Shown here: positions 1-10,436 of the stretch, piece after piece | Position numbering within the stretch: position 1 is the first letter of the stretch | How the letters are laid out: every line of letters starts with the position of its first letter | Assembly (NCBI GenBank): GCA_965240325.2 | Contig: OZ251246.1 | Location: 62,001 to 126,000, forward strand | Source: Rebecca billardiae RCC1528 | Lineage: Eukaryota; Haptophyta | Reading direction: 5' to 3' | Length of the DNA stretch: 64,000 bases | Translations under genes and position numbers: made by a program | Notes under the pieces: model-generated | What the model was told of the DNA's origin: nothing | Databases searched by the model: none | Seen by the model: the letters and a program-made list of their open reading frames with translations, nothing else

Positions 1-331
1 CTCGCCCAGCGCGCCGCGCAGCAGCTCGAGCACGCCGCGCCCGCCGCGGTGCGCCCGGTATGCCTCAATGCACACGGAAGCCATCGCGAGCGCGCGGCCG
101 CGCGCCGACAGCGGCAGCGGCGCGGCGAGCGCGCCGAGCGTCGACGCCAGCGCGGCGTGGTCGTCGGCGAGCGCGCCGGGCGCGTCGGGGTCGAGCAGCG
201 CGGCGCACCACCGCGCGTACAGCTCGAAGCACAGCGCGGGAGGCAGCGGGTGCAGCGCCAGCGGGCCGTACGATCCGACGTCCGCCGCGGCCGCGCCGAG
301 CGCGCCGCCGGCCGCGCCGCCGGCCGCGGCC

Positions 332-374
<43 letters not shown>

Positions 375-970
375 TCAGCGCGCCGCAGCGCGCGATGCCG
401 TCGTCGTCGGCGCCGCCGTCGGACGCGGCGACGGCGACGCGGAGCAGCAGCTGCTCCAGCCGCGACGCCACCGCGTCCTCGTCCACCGCCACGCCCGAGT
501 CAGCCGCGCGCCCGCCGCCGCCCGCCGCGCCGCCGCCCGCCGCGCCGCCGCCGCCGCCGCCGCCGCACGCGGCGGCGCAGCGGTCGGCGGCGACCTCGGT
601 CAGAAGCAGTGACAGGTCGACGGCCGCGTGCGCCGCGCCCGCGCCCGCCACGCGCACGCCGCGCAGCTCGAGCCAGCCGCCCAGCGCGCACGCGTACGTG
701 CGCACGCGCCGGGCCGAAAACGCCTGCAGCTGGCGCGCGCGCGCCGCGCCGGCCGACGCGCCGCCGCCGCCGCCGCCGCCGCCGTCCGCTCGCGCCGAGA
801 TTGCAATCTCGGGCGCGCCCAGTAGCGCGAGCTGGTAGCCGAGGGAGAGGAGGCACTCGGGGTGCGCCGCGCGCAGGCGCTGCGCCGCCGACGCGCCGCC
901 GAGCACCGCCGAGCTGCCGCCGAGCCCGCCGCCGACGCTCGGCGCGCCGCCGCGCGCGAGCGCAGGCGGC

Positions 971-1007
<37 letters not shown>

Positions 1008-1133
1008 GCTCGGCGGCGGCGAGGCCGAGCTGCACGCTGAGCCGCGCGTGCGTGCGCCGCGTCACCTCGAGCGCCAGCCGCACGCGCTCCTGCGCCGCGT
1101 GCGCGCGCTGCCGCGCCGACTCGCCGCCGCCAT

Positions 1134-1173
<40 letters not shown>

Positions 1174-1996
1174 CGGCGGCGGCGGCGGCGGCGGCGGCTG
1201 CTGCGCGCCGCCGCGCGCGTGCACGGCGGCGCAGAGCAGAAGCAGTTCGTACGCGGCGGTGCGCGCGGCCTCGTCGTCGTCGAACCCGCGCGGCGAGAGC
1301 GCCGCGCGCGGCGCCTCCCACCGCGCGCCGCCGCCGCCGCCGCCGGCCGCGCCGCCGGCGCGCGCGCGCGCCGCGCGCCGCGCCGCCGAGATTGCAATCT
1401 CGGCGGCGTCCGCGTCGTCAGGCTCGTCCAGTAGCTCGGCGCCGCTGTCGGCGGCGGCGGCGCGCGGCGGCGTGCCGGCCGTCGGCGGCGTGCCCGCGCC
1501 CTCAGCGCGACCGCCGCCGTCCGCGCGCGCAGGCCGCGCGCCGCGCGGCGGCGAGCCGCGCGCCGCGCCCGCCGCGCCGGCCGCCGCGCCGCCGCGCGCC
1601 GCCGCCGCCGCCGAGATTGCAATCTCGCCGCCGCCCGCCGCGTCGTCGTCGTCGTCGTCGGTCGAGAGCTGCGAGAACGAGACGGTGGGCGCGACGTCGG
1701 GCGCCGCCGGCGCGCCGCGCGCCGCCGCCGCCGCCGCGCGCGCCGCGAGCGAGATCGCGCGCTCCACGTCCACGCGCTCGAGATCGCGATCTGGCACGAC
1801 CCGCCGCCCCGAGATTGCGCCGAGATCGAGGCCGCTCGGCAGGCTGTCGGCGGGCCGGCCGAGGAGGGCGGCGAGCTCGGCGCGCGGCAGCGCGCTCAGC
1901 GTGTGCCGCAGCAGCTCGGCGCGCTCGCGCCGCGCCGCACCGTCCGCACCGTCGCCGCCGTCCGCGCGCGCCGCGCCGCTGCCCCCGCCGCCACCC

Positions 1997-2059
<63 letters not shown>

Positions 2060-3078
2060 AGCGCGGCCGCCGCCGCCGGCCCCGGCCCCGGCCACAGCCT
2101 CGCCGTGGCGGCGAGCTCGAGCACGGCGGCGCAGCCGGCGTGCCTGCGGTCGGGCGCGGCGGCGCACGCCTCGAGCGCGTCCTGCGTCGCCGCCGCCTGC
2201 GCCAGCTGCCGCGCGTACACCGCGACGAGCGGCGCGGCCGCGCGCGGCAGCTCGGTCGTGCGCGCGCGCCACTGGCCGCCGAGCAGCGCGCACATTAATT
2301 CGGTCTGAATAAAGAATAAATCGAGCGCGTCGCGGATCGCGTCGAGGCGCGCGGAGCACACGGCCTCGGACGCGCCGGTGAGCCCGTCGCCCGACGCCGC
2401 GCTCCGCCCCGGCCCGAGCCCGCCCGCGCCCGCCGCCGCCAGCGCGAGCGAGCACAGCCGCTGCACGGCCGGCAGCTCGGCGGCGGCGGCGCCGAGATTG
2501 CAATCTCGCCACGAGCGCTCGCGCCGCGCGGCGCGCACGCGCGGCGCGTGGGGCCACGCGGCGAGCGCGCCGACGAACGCGCCGTACTGCCGCGCGAACG
2601 TCGCCTCGTCCGCGCCGCGCGCGCCCGGCCGCGCCGCCGCGCCCGCGCCCGCACCCGCGCCGCCGCCGCCGCCGCCGCCGCCGCCGAGCGCTCCAAAGCT
2701 GAGCGCGTCGTCGGCGGCGGCGGCGGCCGCGAGCGGCGCGCGGCCGCGGTGGAGGAGGAGGTGGACGAGCTGGGCGGCCTTGAGCGCGGCGTGCGCGCCG
2801 GAGGCGGGCGCGGCGCGCACCGCCGCGCGCACCGCCTCCACCACCTCGCCCTCCGCCACGCCGCCCTGCGCGCCGCCGTCGCCCGCCGAGCCAGCATGGC
2901 CGCCGCCGCCGCCGCCGCCGCCGAGATTGCGATCTCGGCTCAGCTCGACGATGGTCTGCACGTGCTTCTCCTTGAGCGCGAAGGCGGTGGGCGCGGTGCA
3001 CTTGTACAGCGCCACCTCCAGCGGCGCGCGCCCCGCCGTCTTCAGGTTCGCCTGCAGCTGCCGCAGTCGCTTGTCCAT
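1..3078 (-). CDS. ANTH-domain (AP180/CALM-like) endocytic adaptor, C-terminus off window
   Basis: The reading frame is open from an ATG at 3078 to the left edge (1026 codons, no stop), so the 3' end lies outside. The N-terminus resembles the ANTH phosphoinositide-binding fold: MDKRLRQLQANL, then a KCTAPTAFALKEKHVQTI segment like the lipid-binding K-x-T...K-x-K-H helix pair, then ALKAAQLVHLLLHRG and DEATFARQYGAFVGAL helices. ANTH proteins bind PIP2 and recruit clathrin at the plasma membrane. The C-terminal two thirds is Ala/Gly/Pro-rich with acidic patches and Gly runs, probably disordered. Four exact palindrome cores (GAGATTGCAATCTC) and one near copy lie in frame, encoding EIAIS or RDCNLG; one interrupts the ANTH domain. 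Family inferred from motif similarity only; an unseen intron in the low-complexity tail is possible. Confidence 0.7.
796..811. repeat. In-frame 16-bp palindrome, copy 1
   Basis: CGAGATTGCAATCTCG, perfect inverted symmetry, inside the ANTH-domain gene; read as EIAIS on the coding strand. Confidence 0.9.
1385..1404. repeat. In-frame palindrome, copy 2 (20-bp perfect)
   Basis: GCCGAGATTGCAATCTCGGC is a perfect 20-bp palindrome in the ANTH-domain gene, read as AEIAISA. Confidence 0.9.
1612..1627. repeat. In-frame 16-bp palindrome, copy 3
   Basis: CGAGATTGCAATCTCG in the ANTH-domain gene, read as EIAIS. Degenerate relatives (GAGATCGCGATCT near 1780, half site GAGATTGC near 1811) lie close by. 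Confidence 0.9.
2493..2508. repeat. In-frame 16-bp palindrome, copy 4
   Basis: CGAGATTGCAATCTCG within the ANTH-like region, read in a different phase as RDCNLG. Confidence 0.9.
2922..2937. repeat. Near-palindrome, copy 5
   Basis: CGAGATTGCGATCTCG, one base off perfect symmetry, in the ANTH-domain gene; read as RDRNLG. Confidence 0.8.
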
Positions 3079-3638
3079 CCGAGCCGGCGCGCGCGGCCGT
3101 CGCGCCGTGGGCGCCGCGCGAGGGACGAGCGACGGCGGTGCGCCGCGCGCGCGTGGACGGCGGGGAGGGGAGGGACGAGGTGCTGCGCCGCCGGCGCGCT
3201 GCGAAGGGCGGCTGCTGCCGCCGAGCGCGCGCGGGCCCGGGGCTGCGCCGCCGTGCGCACGCGCTGCGCGCCCGTCCGCCGCGGCGTTCCGTCGCACGCG
3301 CTTGCGCGGGTTCCACCTGATTTCATCGCCGCTGAGGATTTTCATTTCCGATGATGCGCATTTCTCGCGGTCATATTTTCTCCCAAGATGCCGGGCGGGA
3401 ATGGTGGACATCTGTGGCAGATCGAGACCATTCTAAATGATTTGTCCCGCCTTTTCTACGAGAGCTGTCCGCTGACAATGCGTCCAGCCGGCAACCATGA
3501 CTTGTTACCAATCATGAATCAGCCAGCGCAAACTAAGTAGCATAGTTACAACTAGCATGCCGATACTATTTAAACGATGTGGGAAGCAAGCCGCGACGCG
3601 CCATCGGCCGCGGCGCGGCGCGGACGCGCGCCGGCGCC
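3079..3638. other. Intergenic region upstream of the ANTH gene
   Basis: Gap between two minus-strand genes. The first 240 bases are GC-rich, probably 5' leader; 3310-3600 is clearly AT-richer and may hold the ANTH-gene promoter and the ARPC5 3' flank. No convincing TATA box or RNA gene seen. Confidence 0.5.
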
Positions 3639-4287
3639 TCACACCGTGCGCTCCGTCTCCGCGATCGTGCGCACGATGGCGCCCGGCCCCGTGCGCGCCG
3701 TCAGCGCCGCGTGCCACCGCAGCCACGCCGCCGAGTGCGCCGACGGCGCGCCGAGGAAGCGGTAGACGAACTTGACGAGGAGCTCGCACTCGTCGTCGCT
3801 CAGCGCGGAGACGCAGCCGTCCGTCTCGCCCTCGCGCACGCCCAGCATCGCCGCCTGCACCACCGCCGCGTTCTCCGCCTGCGGGGCCGCGCGGCGCGCC
3901 GCGGCGCGCGGAGGCGCGGGCGGGTGACACGCGAGCGCGCGGCGGCAGCGGGCGCCGCCGTGGGGCGGCGGCGGCGACGGGGCGCCGACGCGCGGATGCG
4001 CGCACCTTGGGCGCGTCGAGCGCGCTGCCCATTGGCGGGTCCTGCAGCGCGAGCCTGAGCGCCTCGAGCGCGCTCGTCCTGCGCGCGGCGCGGCGCGGCG
4101 CGGCGCGGCACGGCAGGTCAGCGCGGCGCCGCCCGCGGCGTGGGCACGGCTCGCGGCTCGCAGCGGGCTGGCGCCGCGCGGGGTGGGCGGGCGCGCACTT
4201 GAGCAGCGCCTGCACCCGCTCGCCCCGCGCGCTGATCTCGGCGAGCCACTGCGCCTCGGGCTTGGCGCCGGCCGACGCGTCCGCCAT
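3639..4287 (-). CDS. ARPC5: Arp2/3 complex subunit 5 (p16-ARC), three exons
   Basis: Exons: 4287-4199, 4078-4006, 3878-3639, giving 133 aa. Both introns begin GTGCGCG and end GCGCAG or CCGCAG, and the phases join cleanly: ALLK-TSALEALRLALQDPPMGSALDAPK-AENAAVVQAAML. The C-terminal half matches ARPC5: a helix ending in DECELLVKFVYRFL, then LRWHAALTARTGPGAIVRTI and a final ERTV, like the family ending in ...IVRVLT..KTV. ARPC5 is the smallest Arp2/3 subunit, linking ARPC1 and ARPC4 in the complex that nucleates branched actin. Slightly shorter than the usual 150 aa. Head to head with the methyltransferase-like gene; only 77 bp separate the start codons. Confidence 0.88.
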
Positions 4288-4364
4288 GGCTGTGTTGGCC
4301 GCCACGCGCGCGCGCAGCACGGAAAGAGCGGCCGGTGCGCTGGCCGCTGCCGCCGCAGAGCACG
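4288..4364. promoter_or_regulatory. Compact bidirectional promoter (ARPC5 / methyltransferase-like)
   Basis: Only 77 bp lie between the ATG at 4287 (minus) and the ATG at 4365 (plus). No TATA box is visible. Both 5' UTRs and the initiation region must fit here unless transcription of each gene starts inside the other. Confidence 0.55.
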
Positions 4365-5411
4365 ATGGCGGCGTCACCCGCGGCCTCGGGGCCGCAGCCG
4401 CCCCCGCACCTGGAGGCGCGGCTCTGCGCGGCGTTCTGCGCCGCGCGGCCGGGCGTGCCGCGGCGCAAGGAGCTGCACGAGGCCTTCGCCTTCTTCAAGG
4501 CGGCGGACAAAGAGCTCAAGCGCCGGCGCCCATGGCCGCTGGTGATCGACGTGGCTGGCGGGCACGGGATGGTTGCGGCGCTCTGCCTCGCGTACGGCAA
4601 GGCGAGCCGCGCGCTCGTGCTCGACCCGCACCGCCCCGCCTCCGCGGACGCGCTCCTCGCCGCGTGGGCCCCCTTCCTCCCCCGCCACCCCGAGTACATC
4701 CAGCAGCCGCTCGCAGACGCGCTGCCGCGGCTGCTCGAAGGCGCGGCACACGCGGCGGAGGCGGAGCGCGGCGCCGAGGGCGCGGCGCCGGCGGACGCGG
4801 GGTCGGTGGACGCGGTGGAGGCGGAGGCGGGGAAGCGTGATGCCGCCGCCACCGCAGCCAACGCTCCCGCCGCCGCAGCCGATGCCGCCGGTGCGGCGGC
4901 GACCGCGCCGGACACGGATGCGGCGGGCGGCGCGGCGGACGCGCCGCCCGTCGCGCTCGTGCTTGCGTGCCACGCGTGCGCGCACCTCTCCGAGCAGATC
5001 GTCGCCCTGTGCGGCGCGGCGCGCGCGCCCGTCGACTTTGTCCTCCTCCCCTGCTGCCAGCGGCCGCCGCGCTCGCTCAAGCCCGCGCTAGCCGCGCTCG
5101 GCGTGCCGCCCGCGGTAGCCATGGATCTCACGCTGCTCGGCCGCGCCATGCAGCTTGGGTTCGACGTGTCGCTGCGGCTGGTCGACGCGGCGATCACGCC
5201 GCAGAACCGCGTGGTCGCGGGCCGCGCGCCGCGACCTGCGGAGCGCGCCGCCGCCGACGCCGACGCGGAGCGACGGCTGACGCGCGCGTACGCGCGCGCG
5301 CACGGCGGCGCGCTGCCGCGCGCGCGAGCGCGCGCCGCGGCGGCGGCGGCGGCGGCGGCGGCGGAGGAGGAGGATGAGCGGCGCGCCGACGACGAGGGCG
5401 CGGCACGCTGA
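4365..5411 (+). CDS. Methyltransferase-like protein (Methyltransf_32/METTL25-like)
   Basis: 348 aa. The ATG at 4365 (ACGATGG context) is preferred; an upstream GTG in frame is not needed. LVIDVAGGHGMVAALCLAYG (about residues 59-78) resembles the glycine-rich SAM-binding motif I, followed by RALVLDPHRP. LACHACAHLSEQIV (about 199) and FVLLPCCQ (about 225) match the ALHACGDL and PCC signatures of the PF13679-type methyltransferases. An Ala-rich low-complexity insert (about residues 130-190) separates the halves, and the C-terminus is a poly-Ala/acidic tail. Substrate unknown. The N-terminal charged helix carries no obvious targeting signal. Confidence 0.7.
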   Translation: MAASPAASGPQPPPHLEARLCAAFCAARPGVPRRKELHEAFAFFKAADKELKRRRPWPLVIDVAGGHGMVAALCLAYGKASRALVLDPHRPASADALLAAWAPFLPRHPEYIQQPLADALPRLLEGAAHAAEAERGAEGAAPADAGSVDAVEAEAGKRDAAATAANAPAAAADAAGAAATAPDTDAAGGAADAPPVALVLACHACAHLSEQIVALCGAARAPVDFVLLPCCQRPPRSLKPALAALGVPPAVAMDLTLLGRAMQLGFDVSLRLVDAAITPQNRVVAGRAPRPAERAAADADAERRLTRAYARAHGGALPRARARAAAAAAAAAAEEEDERRADDEGAAR

Positions 5412-5868
5412 GGGCGCTACTGCCTGACGACGGCGCGTGAAGGCCGCCCGCCCGCTGCTGCATACAGCATATATATACATGCGCGCGCGTGCTCGGTACG
5501 TGTGCGCGCTGATCTCGTCGTCGCGATCGCGTCGCGACGATCGCGACGCCATGCGCCGCCGGATGATGCGCGCGCGCAGTCGTCATCACGCCGCATCGGC
5601 GCGGCCGCCGCGGGCCGGCCGCCCGGGCGGCCGCGCGCTCGCGGTCGACTCCGCCGCGGGCCAGTCGTCCAGCGCTCGGAGCGGGCGGCCTGCCTCCGCG
5701 CGACTCGCCGAGTCCGACCGCGCGTCGTCCGGCGGGTCACTCGGTCCGGCTGAGTGGCGCCGCAGCAGTAGTGATAATGATGATGATGCTGATGCGCGCG
5801 TGCGCTGTAGCGGCCTCAGCGCGCAATCGCGTCGTCTCTTATTCGAAGTGCTGCTGATGATGATGACG
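5412..5868. other. Intergenic region between methyltransferase gene and retrotransposon
   Basis: No gene. Contains an A/T run (CATATATATACATG near 5466), a perfect 11-bp inverted repeat CGTCGCGATCG at 5519-5529 with CGATCGCGACG at 5538-5548 (8-base loop, possible 3' hairpin), and TGATGATGATG-type triplets near 5775-5870 just before the retrotransposon target site. Confidence 0.5.
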
Positions 5869-5873
5869 AAGAG
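5869..5873 (+). repeat. Target site duplication, left copy
   Basis: AAGAG directly precedes the 5' LTR and is repeated directly after the 3' LTR (13843-13847). A 5-bp duplication is typical of LTR-retrotransposon integrases. Confidence 0.9.
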
Positions 5874-6089
5874 TGTCAAAGGAATCGCGCCAATCTACAC
5901 TCTACAGTGATTTCCAATTTCCAATCCAACATTTTACTCGCAGTCACACACTACACAGTGGCGGCGCGACCGCTGCGGCGGCGCTCGCACAAAATCCTCC
6001 AAAATCAACCTGAACCTCATCCTAAAATACAGCAGGACAGCATGGCTGGCGGCGGCATCTGGAAGCATTCTAGATGCTTCCGAAACTCG
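5874..6089 (+). repeat. 5' LTR, left part
   Basis: Matches 13523-13732 of the 3' LTR except for a 2-base and a 7-base extra stretch near 5889-5906 and one C/T difference near 5962. Contains the 8-bp hairpin GGAAGCAT-TCTAG-ATGCTTCC (6061-6081); the foreign insertion begins 9 bases after it. Confidence 0.9.
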
Positions 6090-6546
6090 GGGCGATGGCC
6101 GACGCGACGGGAGTGGTGGGTTTGGCAGTCCGCGGCGGTTATCGCGTTATGACTGCCGCGTCGCTGCTCCGCCGCCGCCCGTGCCCCTCCCCGCTAGGTG
6201 GGGGTACCCGGCCGGACGCGGGCTCGGCGCTCGCAGCGGCATCGCCGGAGTGACCGGACGGCGACGAGATGTGAGTCGGAAGCAGCTCGCCTTTGCGGCG
6301 CGGGTACCAAGCGGAAAGTGAGCGTACCTGCAGGCGGGCCGACCCTCGGCGTGACAGGCGCACCTTCGGGGCCGGTCAGGGCAGCCCACGTCGTGCAGTC
6401 GACCGCTTCCGCCGCGACTGCCCCCCGGCGCACCCTGCCCCGGCCGACGCCTGAGCACAGCGGCCCCGCCCGGGCCCGGGCCCCCCGGGCGGCAGGCCGC
6501 GGCGGCGCCGGCACACTCACGGACAGCCAGCGGCGCTCCTCCGCCT
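6090..6546 (+). repeat. Block A, copy 1
   Basis: About 457 bp, nearly identical to 9893-10352; one difference noticed, in the GGGCCCGGGCCCC stretch near 6475. Confidence 0.92.
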
Positions 6547-6595
6547 CCTTCGTTCTTCGTTCCTCGGTGTCCCCTCGGTGTGGCGAGCAGCGCGC

Positions 6596-7345
6596 GCATT
6601 CATCCCGCCCGGCCTCATGAAATTGCACCCGTGCTGCTTCTGGGTCGCCTGCGGCTTCCGGCGCTGGGCGCACAGTGGAGCGGAGTGTGAGGGGGCGGTG
6701 CGCTGCCGTCCATCGTGCGCGCTCTTCGCTCGTCACCACCCTCTGCCTCGCTCGAGCGAGGCGCGCGCTCCGCGCATTCTGCCTCGCTCGTGCGCCAGCG
6801 CGCTTTTATCCTGGGGATGACGCGTGCATCCGTGCTGCTTCGGCGTCCTCCTGCACCGTCCGGCGGCCGAGCGCACAGCGGGGCGACGCGGGAGGTGCCG
6901 GTGCAGGGGCGTCCGTCGCGGTCACTCAGCGCTCATCGCCATCTGCTTCGCTCGAGCGAGAGCGCCCTCAGCGCATTCATCACGCCCGGCCTCATGCAAT
7001 TGCACCAGTGCTGCTTCGGGGTCCCCTGCGGCTTCCGGCGCTGGGCGCACAGCGGAGCGGAGCGCGAGGGAGCGGTGCGCTGCCGCCCGTCGTGCGCGCT
7101 CCTAGCTCACCACCCTCTGCTTCGCTCGAACGAGCCGCGCGCTCCGCGCCTTCTGCTTCGCTCGAGCTCGAGCGCGCTTGTATCCTGGGGATGACGACGA
7201 GTGCATCAGTGCTACTCCTCCTGCAGCGTCCGGCGGCTGAGCGCGCAGCGGGGCGCCGCGGGAGGTGCCGGTGCGCGGGCGTCCGTCGCGGTCACTCAGC
7301 GCTCATCGCCGTCTGCTTCGCTCGCGCGAGAGCGCACTCATCATC
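6596..7345 (+). repeat. About 380-bp tandem repeats (roughly two copies)
   Basis: Landmarks recur about 375-380 bp apart: CCCGGCCTCATG (6608, 6986), CGCTGCCG (6701, 7078), ATCCTGGGGATGACG (6808, 7180) and GGTCACTCAGCGCTCATCGC (6919, 7291). Each unit contains several GCTTCGCTCGAGCGAG-type partial palindromes. No credible protein. Confidence 0.8.
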
Positions 7346-7574
7346 ACCTTCCGCCACCTCGCTCGAGCTGTGGATGGAGCGCGCTTCGGCGGGGCGGGCA
7401 GTGGCCACATCCATGCTGCTACTTCTACGTCCTTCGGCAGCGCGCGAAGGCGGGGCGCATATCGATACGGACCAAGCCGCTCGCACGCGGCATGCTCGTG
7501 TCACGCACGCCGCCGCCGCTCGCCGCCGCTCGCCTGAACCCGCACTCGCGCGGCTGCGTGTCAGCCTGCGCCCA

Positions 7575-8050
7575 ACTTCTCCGAGCGTCACATGCGCGTA
7601 ACTTTGCTCCTTACATGCGCGTGTCTTTGCGCCTCACTGCGCCTAACCTCTCCGCGCATCACATGCGCCTAACTTTGCGCCTTACATGTGCGTAACTTCG
7701 CGTGTCACTTGCGCCTAACGGTCACTTGCGCCTAACTTCTCTGCGCCTCACTGCGCCTAACTTCTCCGCGCGTCACATGCGCCTAACTTTGCGCCTTGCA
7801 TGCGCGTAACTTCGCGCGTCACTTGCGCCTAACGGTCATCACTTGCGCCTAACTTCTCTGCGCCTCACTGCGCCTAACTTCTCCGCGCGTCACAATCATG
7901 CGCCCAACTTTGCGCCTCACATGCGCGTATCTTTGCGGGTCACTTGCACCGCCTATGATAACTTCTCTGCGCCTCACTGCGCTTAACTTCTTCGCGCGTC
8001 ACATGTGCCTGCCTGACGTTGCGCCTCACATGCGCGTAACTTCTCGTCCG
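7575..8050 (+). repeat. Short tandem array, TGCGCCTAACTT family
   Basis: Many degenerate copies of a 20-40 bp unit made of CTGCGCCTAACTTCTC, GCGCGTCACATGCGCC and TAACTTTGCGCC. GC content is lower than in the flanks. No coding potential seen. Confidence 0.85.
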
Positions 8051-8054
8051 CGCG

Positions 8055-8990
8055 CGTCACCCTCCGCTTCGCTCGAGCGTGAACGGGCGCATCGTCAATC
8101 ACCTCATGCCTATCGCTCGAGCAGCGGCCTTCAGTTCCGTTCCCGTGCGCGGTACGAGCGTTCCACTTCCATTTACTCACGCTGCGCATTCCTCTCCTTC
8201 ATCCCAGTCAATCATCCGCACGCGTCACCTTCTGCCTCGCTCGACGTGAACGCGCTCATCGTCAATCACCCTCTGCCTATCGCGCGAGCAGCGGCCTTCA
8301 TTTCCGTTCCCGCGCGCGGTCCGAGCATTCCACTTCCGTCTCACGCCGCGCATTCCTCTCCTTCATTCCAGTTTCGTTCCGATCTACACGACGCGCGTGC
8401 GTCCTTTTCCTCACGCCGCGCGTGTCTGTTCCGTCTCCACAGCCATGAGCCAATCCTATCCTGCACTCCTGGCCAGTCATCCACGCGCGTCACCGTCTGC
8501 TTCGCTCGATCGTGGACGCGCTCATCGTCAATCACCTTCTGCCTCTCGCTCGAGCAGCTGCCTTCAGTTCCGTTCCTACGCGCGGTCCGGAGCGTTCCAC
8601 TTCAGTGTCACACCGCGCGTTCCTCTGACTCTCCTTCAATCCGGTTCCGTTCCGATCTACGTGCATTCCCTGCCTCACGCTGCACGTTCCTGGTCCTTCC
8701 CATCTCGCACCGCGCGTTCCTTTCCTTCATCCCAGCTCCGCCTTTCTCGCTCGCCACCTTCTGTGTCGCTCGAGCGGGGACGCGCTCATCATCGGCAATG
8801 ACTTTCTGCCTGTCGCTCAAGCAGCTACTTTCCGTTCCGTTTCGTTCCTACTACACGTGTTCCATCCCTCGCGCCGGGCGCACCTGATCCTTCCCGTCAC
8901 GCACCGCGCGTTCCTTTCCCTCATTCCTGTTCCATCTTCCTCACTCATCACCTTCTGCTTCGCTCGAGCGTGATGGCGCTCATCGTCTAT
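8055..8990 (+). repeat. Degenerate tandem array with CTTCGCTCGAGCG motif
   Basis: At least five copies, starting near 8055, 8217, 8478, 8750 and 8943, of a unit reading roughly CACCTTCTGCTTCGCTCGAG, then a GCGCTCATCGTCAATCACC-type stretch and TCGCTCGAGCAGC, followed by pyrimidine-rich CGTTCC sequence. Spacing varies (160-270 bp). Confidence 0.8.
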
Positions 8991-9004
8991 CTTCGAGCCG
9001 CTGG

Positions 9005-9245
9005 GCGTGATCGTCACGCGCGCGCACGGTCATGCGCGCGCACCGATCATTATGTGCCGATCATCAGTTCATCATGCGCGCGCTCCGATCATCATGCGTG
9101 CGTGCCGATCATCATGCGCTTGTGCCGATCATCATTCGTGCGCGCCGTCATGCGCGCGCACCGATCATCATGCGCCGATCATCACGCGCGCGCGACCATC
9201 ATGCGTGCGCCGCGCGACCATCACCATCCGTGCGCGTCGTCTCGC
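9005..9245 (+). repeat. Minisatellite, GATCATCATGCGCGCGCACC
   Basis: About ten degenerate copies of a roughly 20-bp unit combining CCGATCATCATG with GCGCGCGC, alternating AT-rich and Z-DNA-prone segments. Confidence 0.85.
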
Positions 9246-9768
9246 ACACATTTTTCGGCGCGCTTTCATGGGCGCACGTGGTGTCTGCGGCCGGGGCGTG
9301 ATTGACGACGTTGTCGGCGAACCGGCGTCGATACCTGAGCCTCTTGGCGGCTCGGGCGTGTGCCGCGGCAGCTCGGGCGTATGCGCTCTTGCCGGCCGGC
9401 GGCCTCGGCGGCGGTGCGCGCGTGCTGCTGGGCGATTTCGGGCGAGTGGACGGCGCATGGCCTGCTGGTCACCTGCAGCGCCTCGCCTGGCCGGTGCCGG
9501 CGCGCGACGACGGGCAGGTTACCCCACTGCTCGGAAGGTCGCTGCCGGGCTCTCGGCGACCTCTGGGAAGGGCTGAGCGCTCGGGAGGGGGCGTCACGCC
9601 ACCCGCCGCGCAGCGGCCAAACCCGCCGCGCAGCGGCCAAGCGCCGGCGGCGTGCTGTGGAGTGGTGGGCAGGGCGCTGCGCCTCTGGGGGTCGGGGCCG
9701 GGCCTGGCCTCGGCCGCGCCGGCCGACGCCGGCCATGCCGGCGTGGCGCCTGGCGCTGCGCCCCTTTG

Positions 9769-9888
9769 GGCGGGCGCTGCCTCGCCGCCCTGCCCCCCGC
9801 GTGGCGACTGGCGGCCCCAGGCAACCCCTGCAGCATCATCAGCGTATCGTAACACCGGATCGCCAGAAGGAGCACGACGCGCGCGCGG
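9769..9888 (+). repeat. Block C, copy 1
   Basis: About 120 bp, matching 10437-10557, from GGGCGGGCGCTGCC to GACGCGCGCGCGG. It forms the right end of insertion unit 1. Confidence 0.9.
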
Positions 9889-9892
9889 TTAT

Positions 9893-10352
9893 GGGGCGAT
9901 GGCCGACGCGACGGGAGTGGTGGGTTTGGCAGTCCGCGGCGGTTATCGCGTTATGACTGCCGCGTCGCTGCTCCGCCGCCGCCCGTGCCCCTCCCCGCTA
10001 GGTGGGGGTACCCGGCCGGACGCGGGCTCGGCGCTCGCAGCGGCATCGCCGGAGTGACCGGACGGCGACGAGATGTGAGTCGGAAGCAGCTCGCCTTTGC
10101 GGCGCGGGTACCAAGCGGAAAGTGAGCGTACCTGCAGGCGGGCCGACCCTCGGCGTGACAGGCGCACCTTCGGGGCCGGTCAGGGCAGCCCACGTCGTGC
10201 AGTCGACCGCTTCCGCCGCGACTGCCCCCCGGCGCACCCTGCCCCGGCCGACGCCTGAGCACAGCGGCCCCGCCCGGGCCCGGGGCCCCCGGGCGGCAGG
10301 CCGCGGCGGCGCCGGCACACTCACGGACAGCCAGCGGCGCTCCTCCGCCTCC
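9893..10352 (+). repeat. Block A, copy 2
   Basis: Near-identical to 6090-6546; begins unit 2 of the insertion, right after TTAT. Confidence 0.92.
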
Positions 10353-10436
10353 CGCCCGCCCTCCCTGGCGTGGGATCGCCGCGCTGGGGTGGGTGCGGCT
10401 TGAGTCAGCGTCCACGGGGGGGGAGCGGGGCGCTGC

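Noticed and set aside
68-838. Plus-strand Ala/Ser/Pro open frame at the left edge
   Set aside because: Antisense of the ANTH-domain gene. Composition simply mirrors GC-rich codons and no domain is visible.
5519-5548. Inverted repeat as a bacterial-type terminator
   Set aside because: The genome is eukaryotic and no T tract follows; at most it is a 3'-UTR hairpin.
6147-7695. Several 100-300 residue open frames in the insertion
   Set aside because: They span tandem repeats, overlap in several frames and show no domain; open frames are expected by chance in this base composition.
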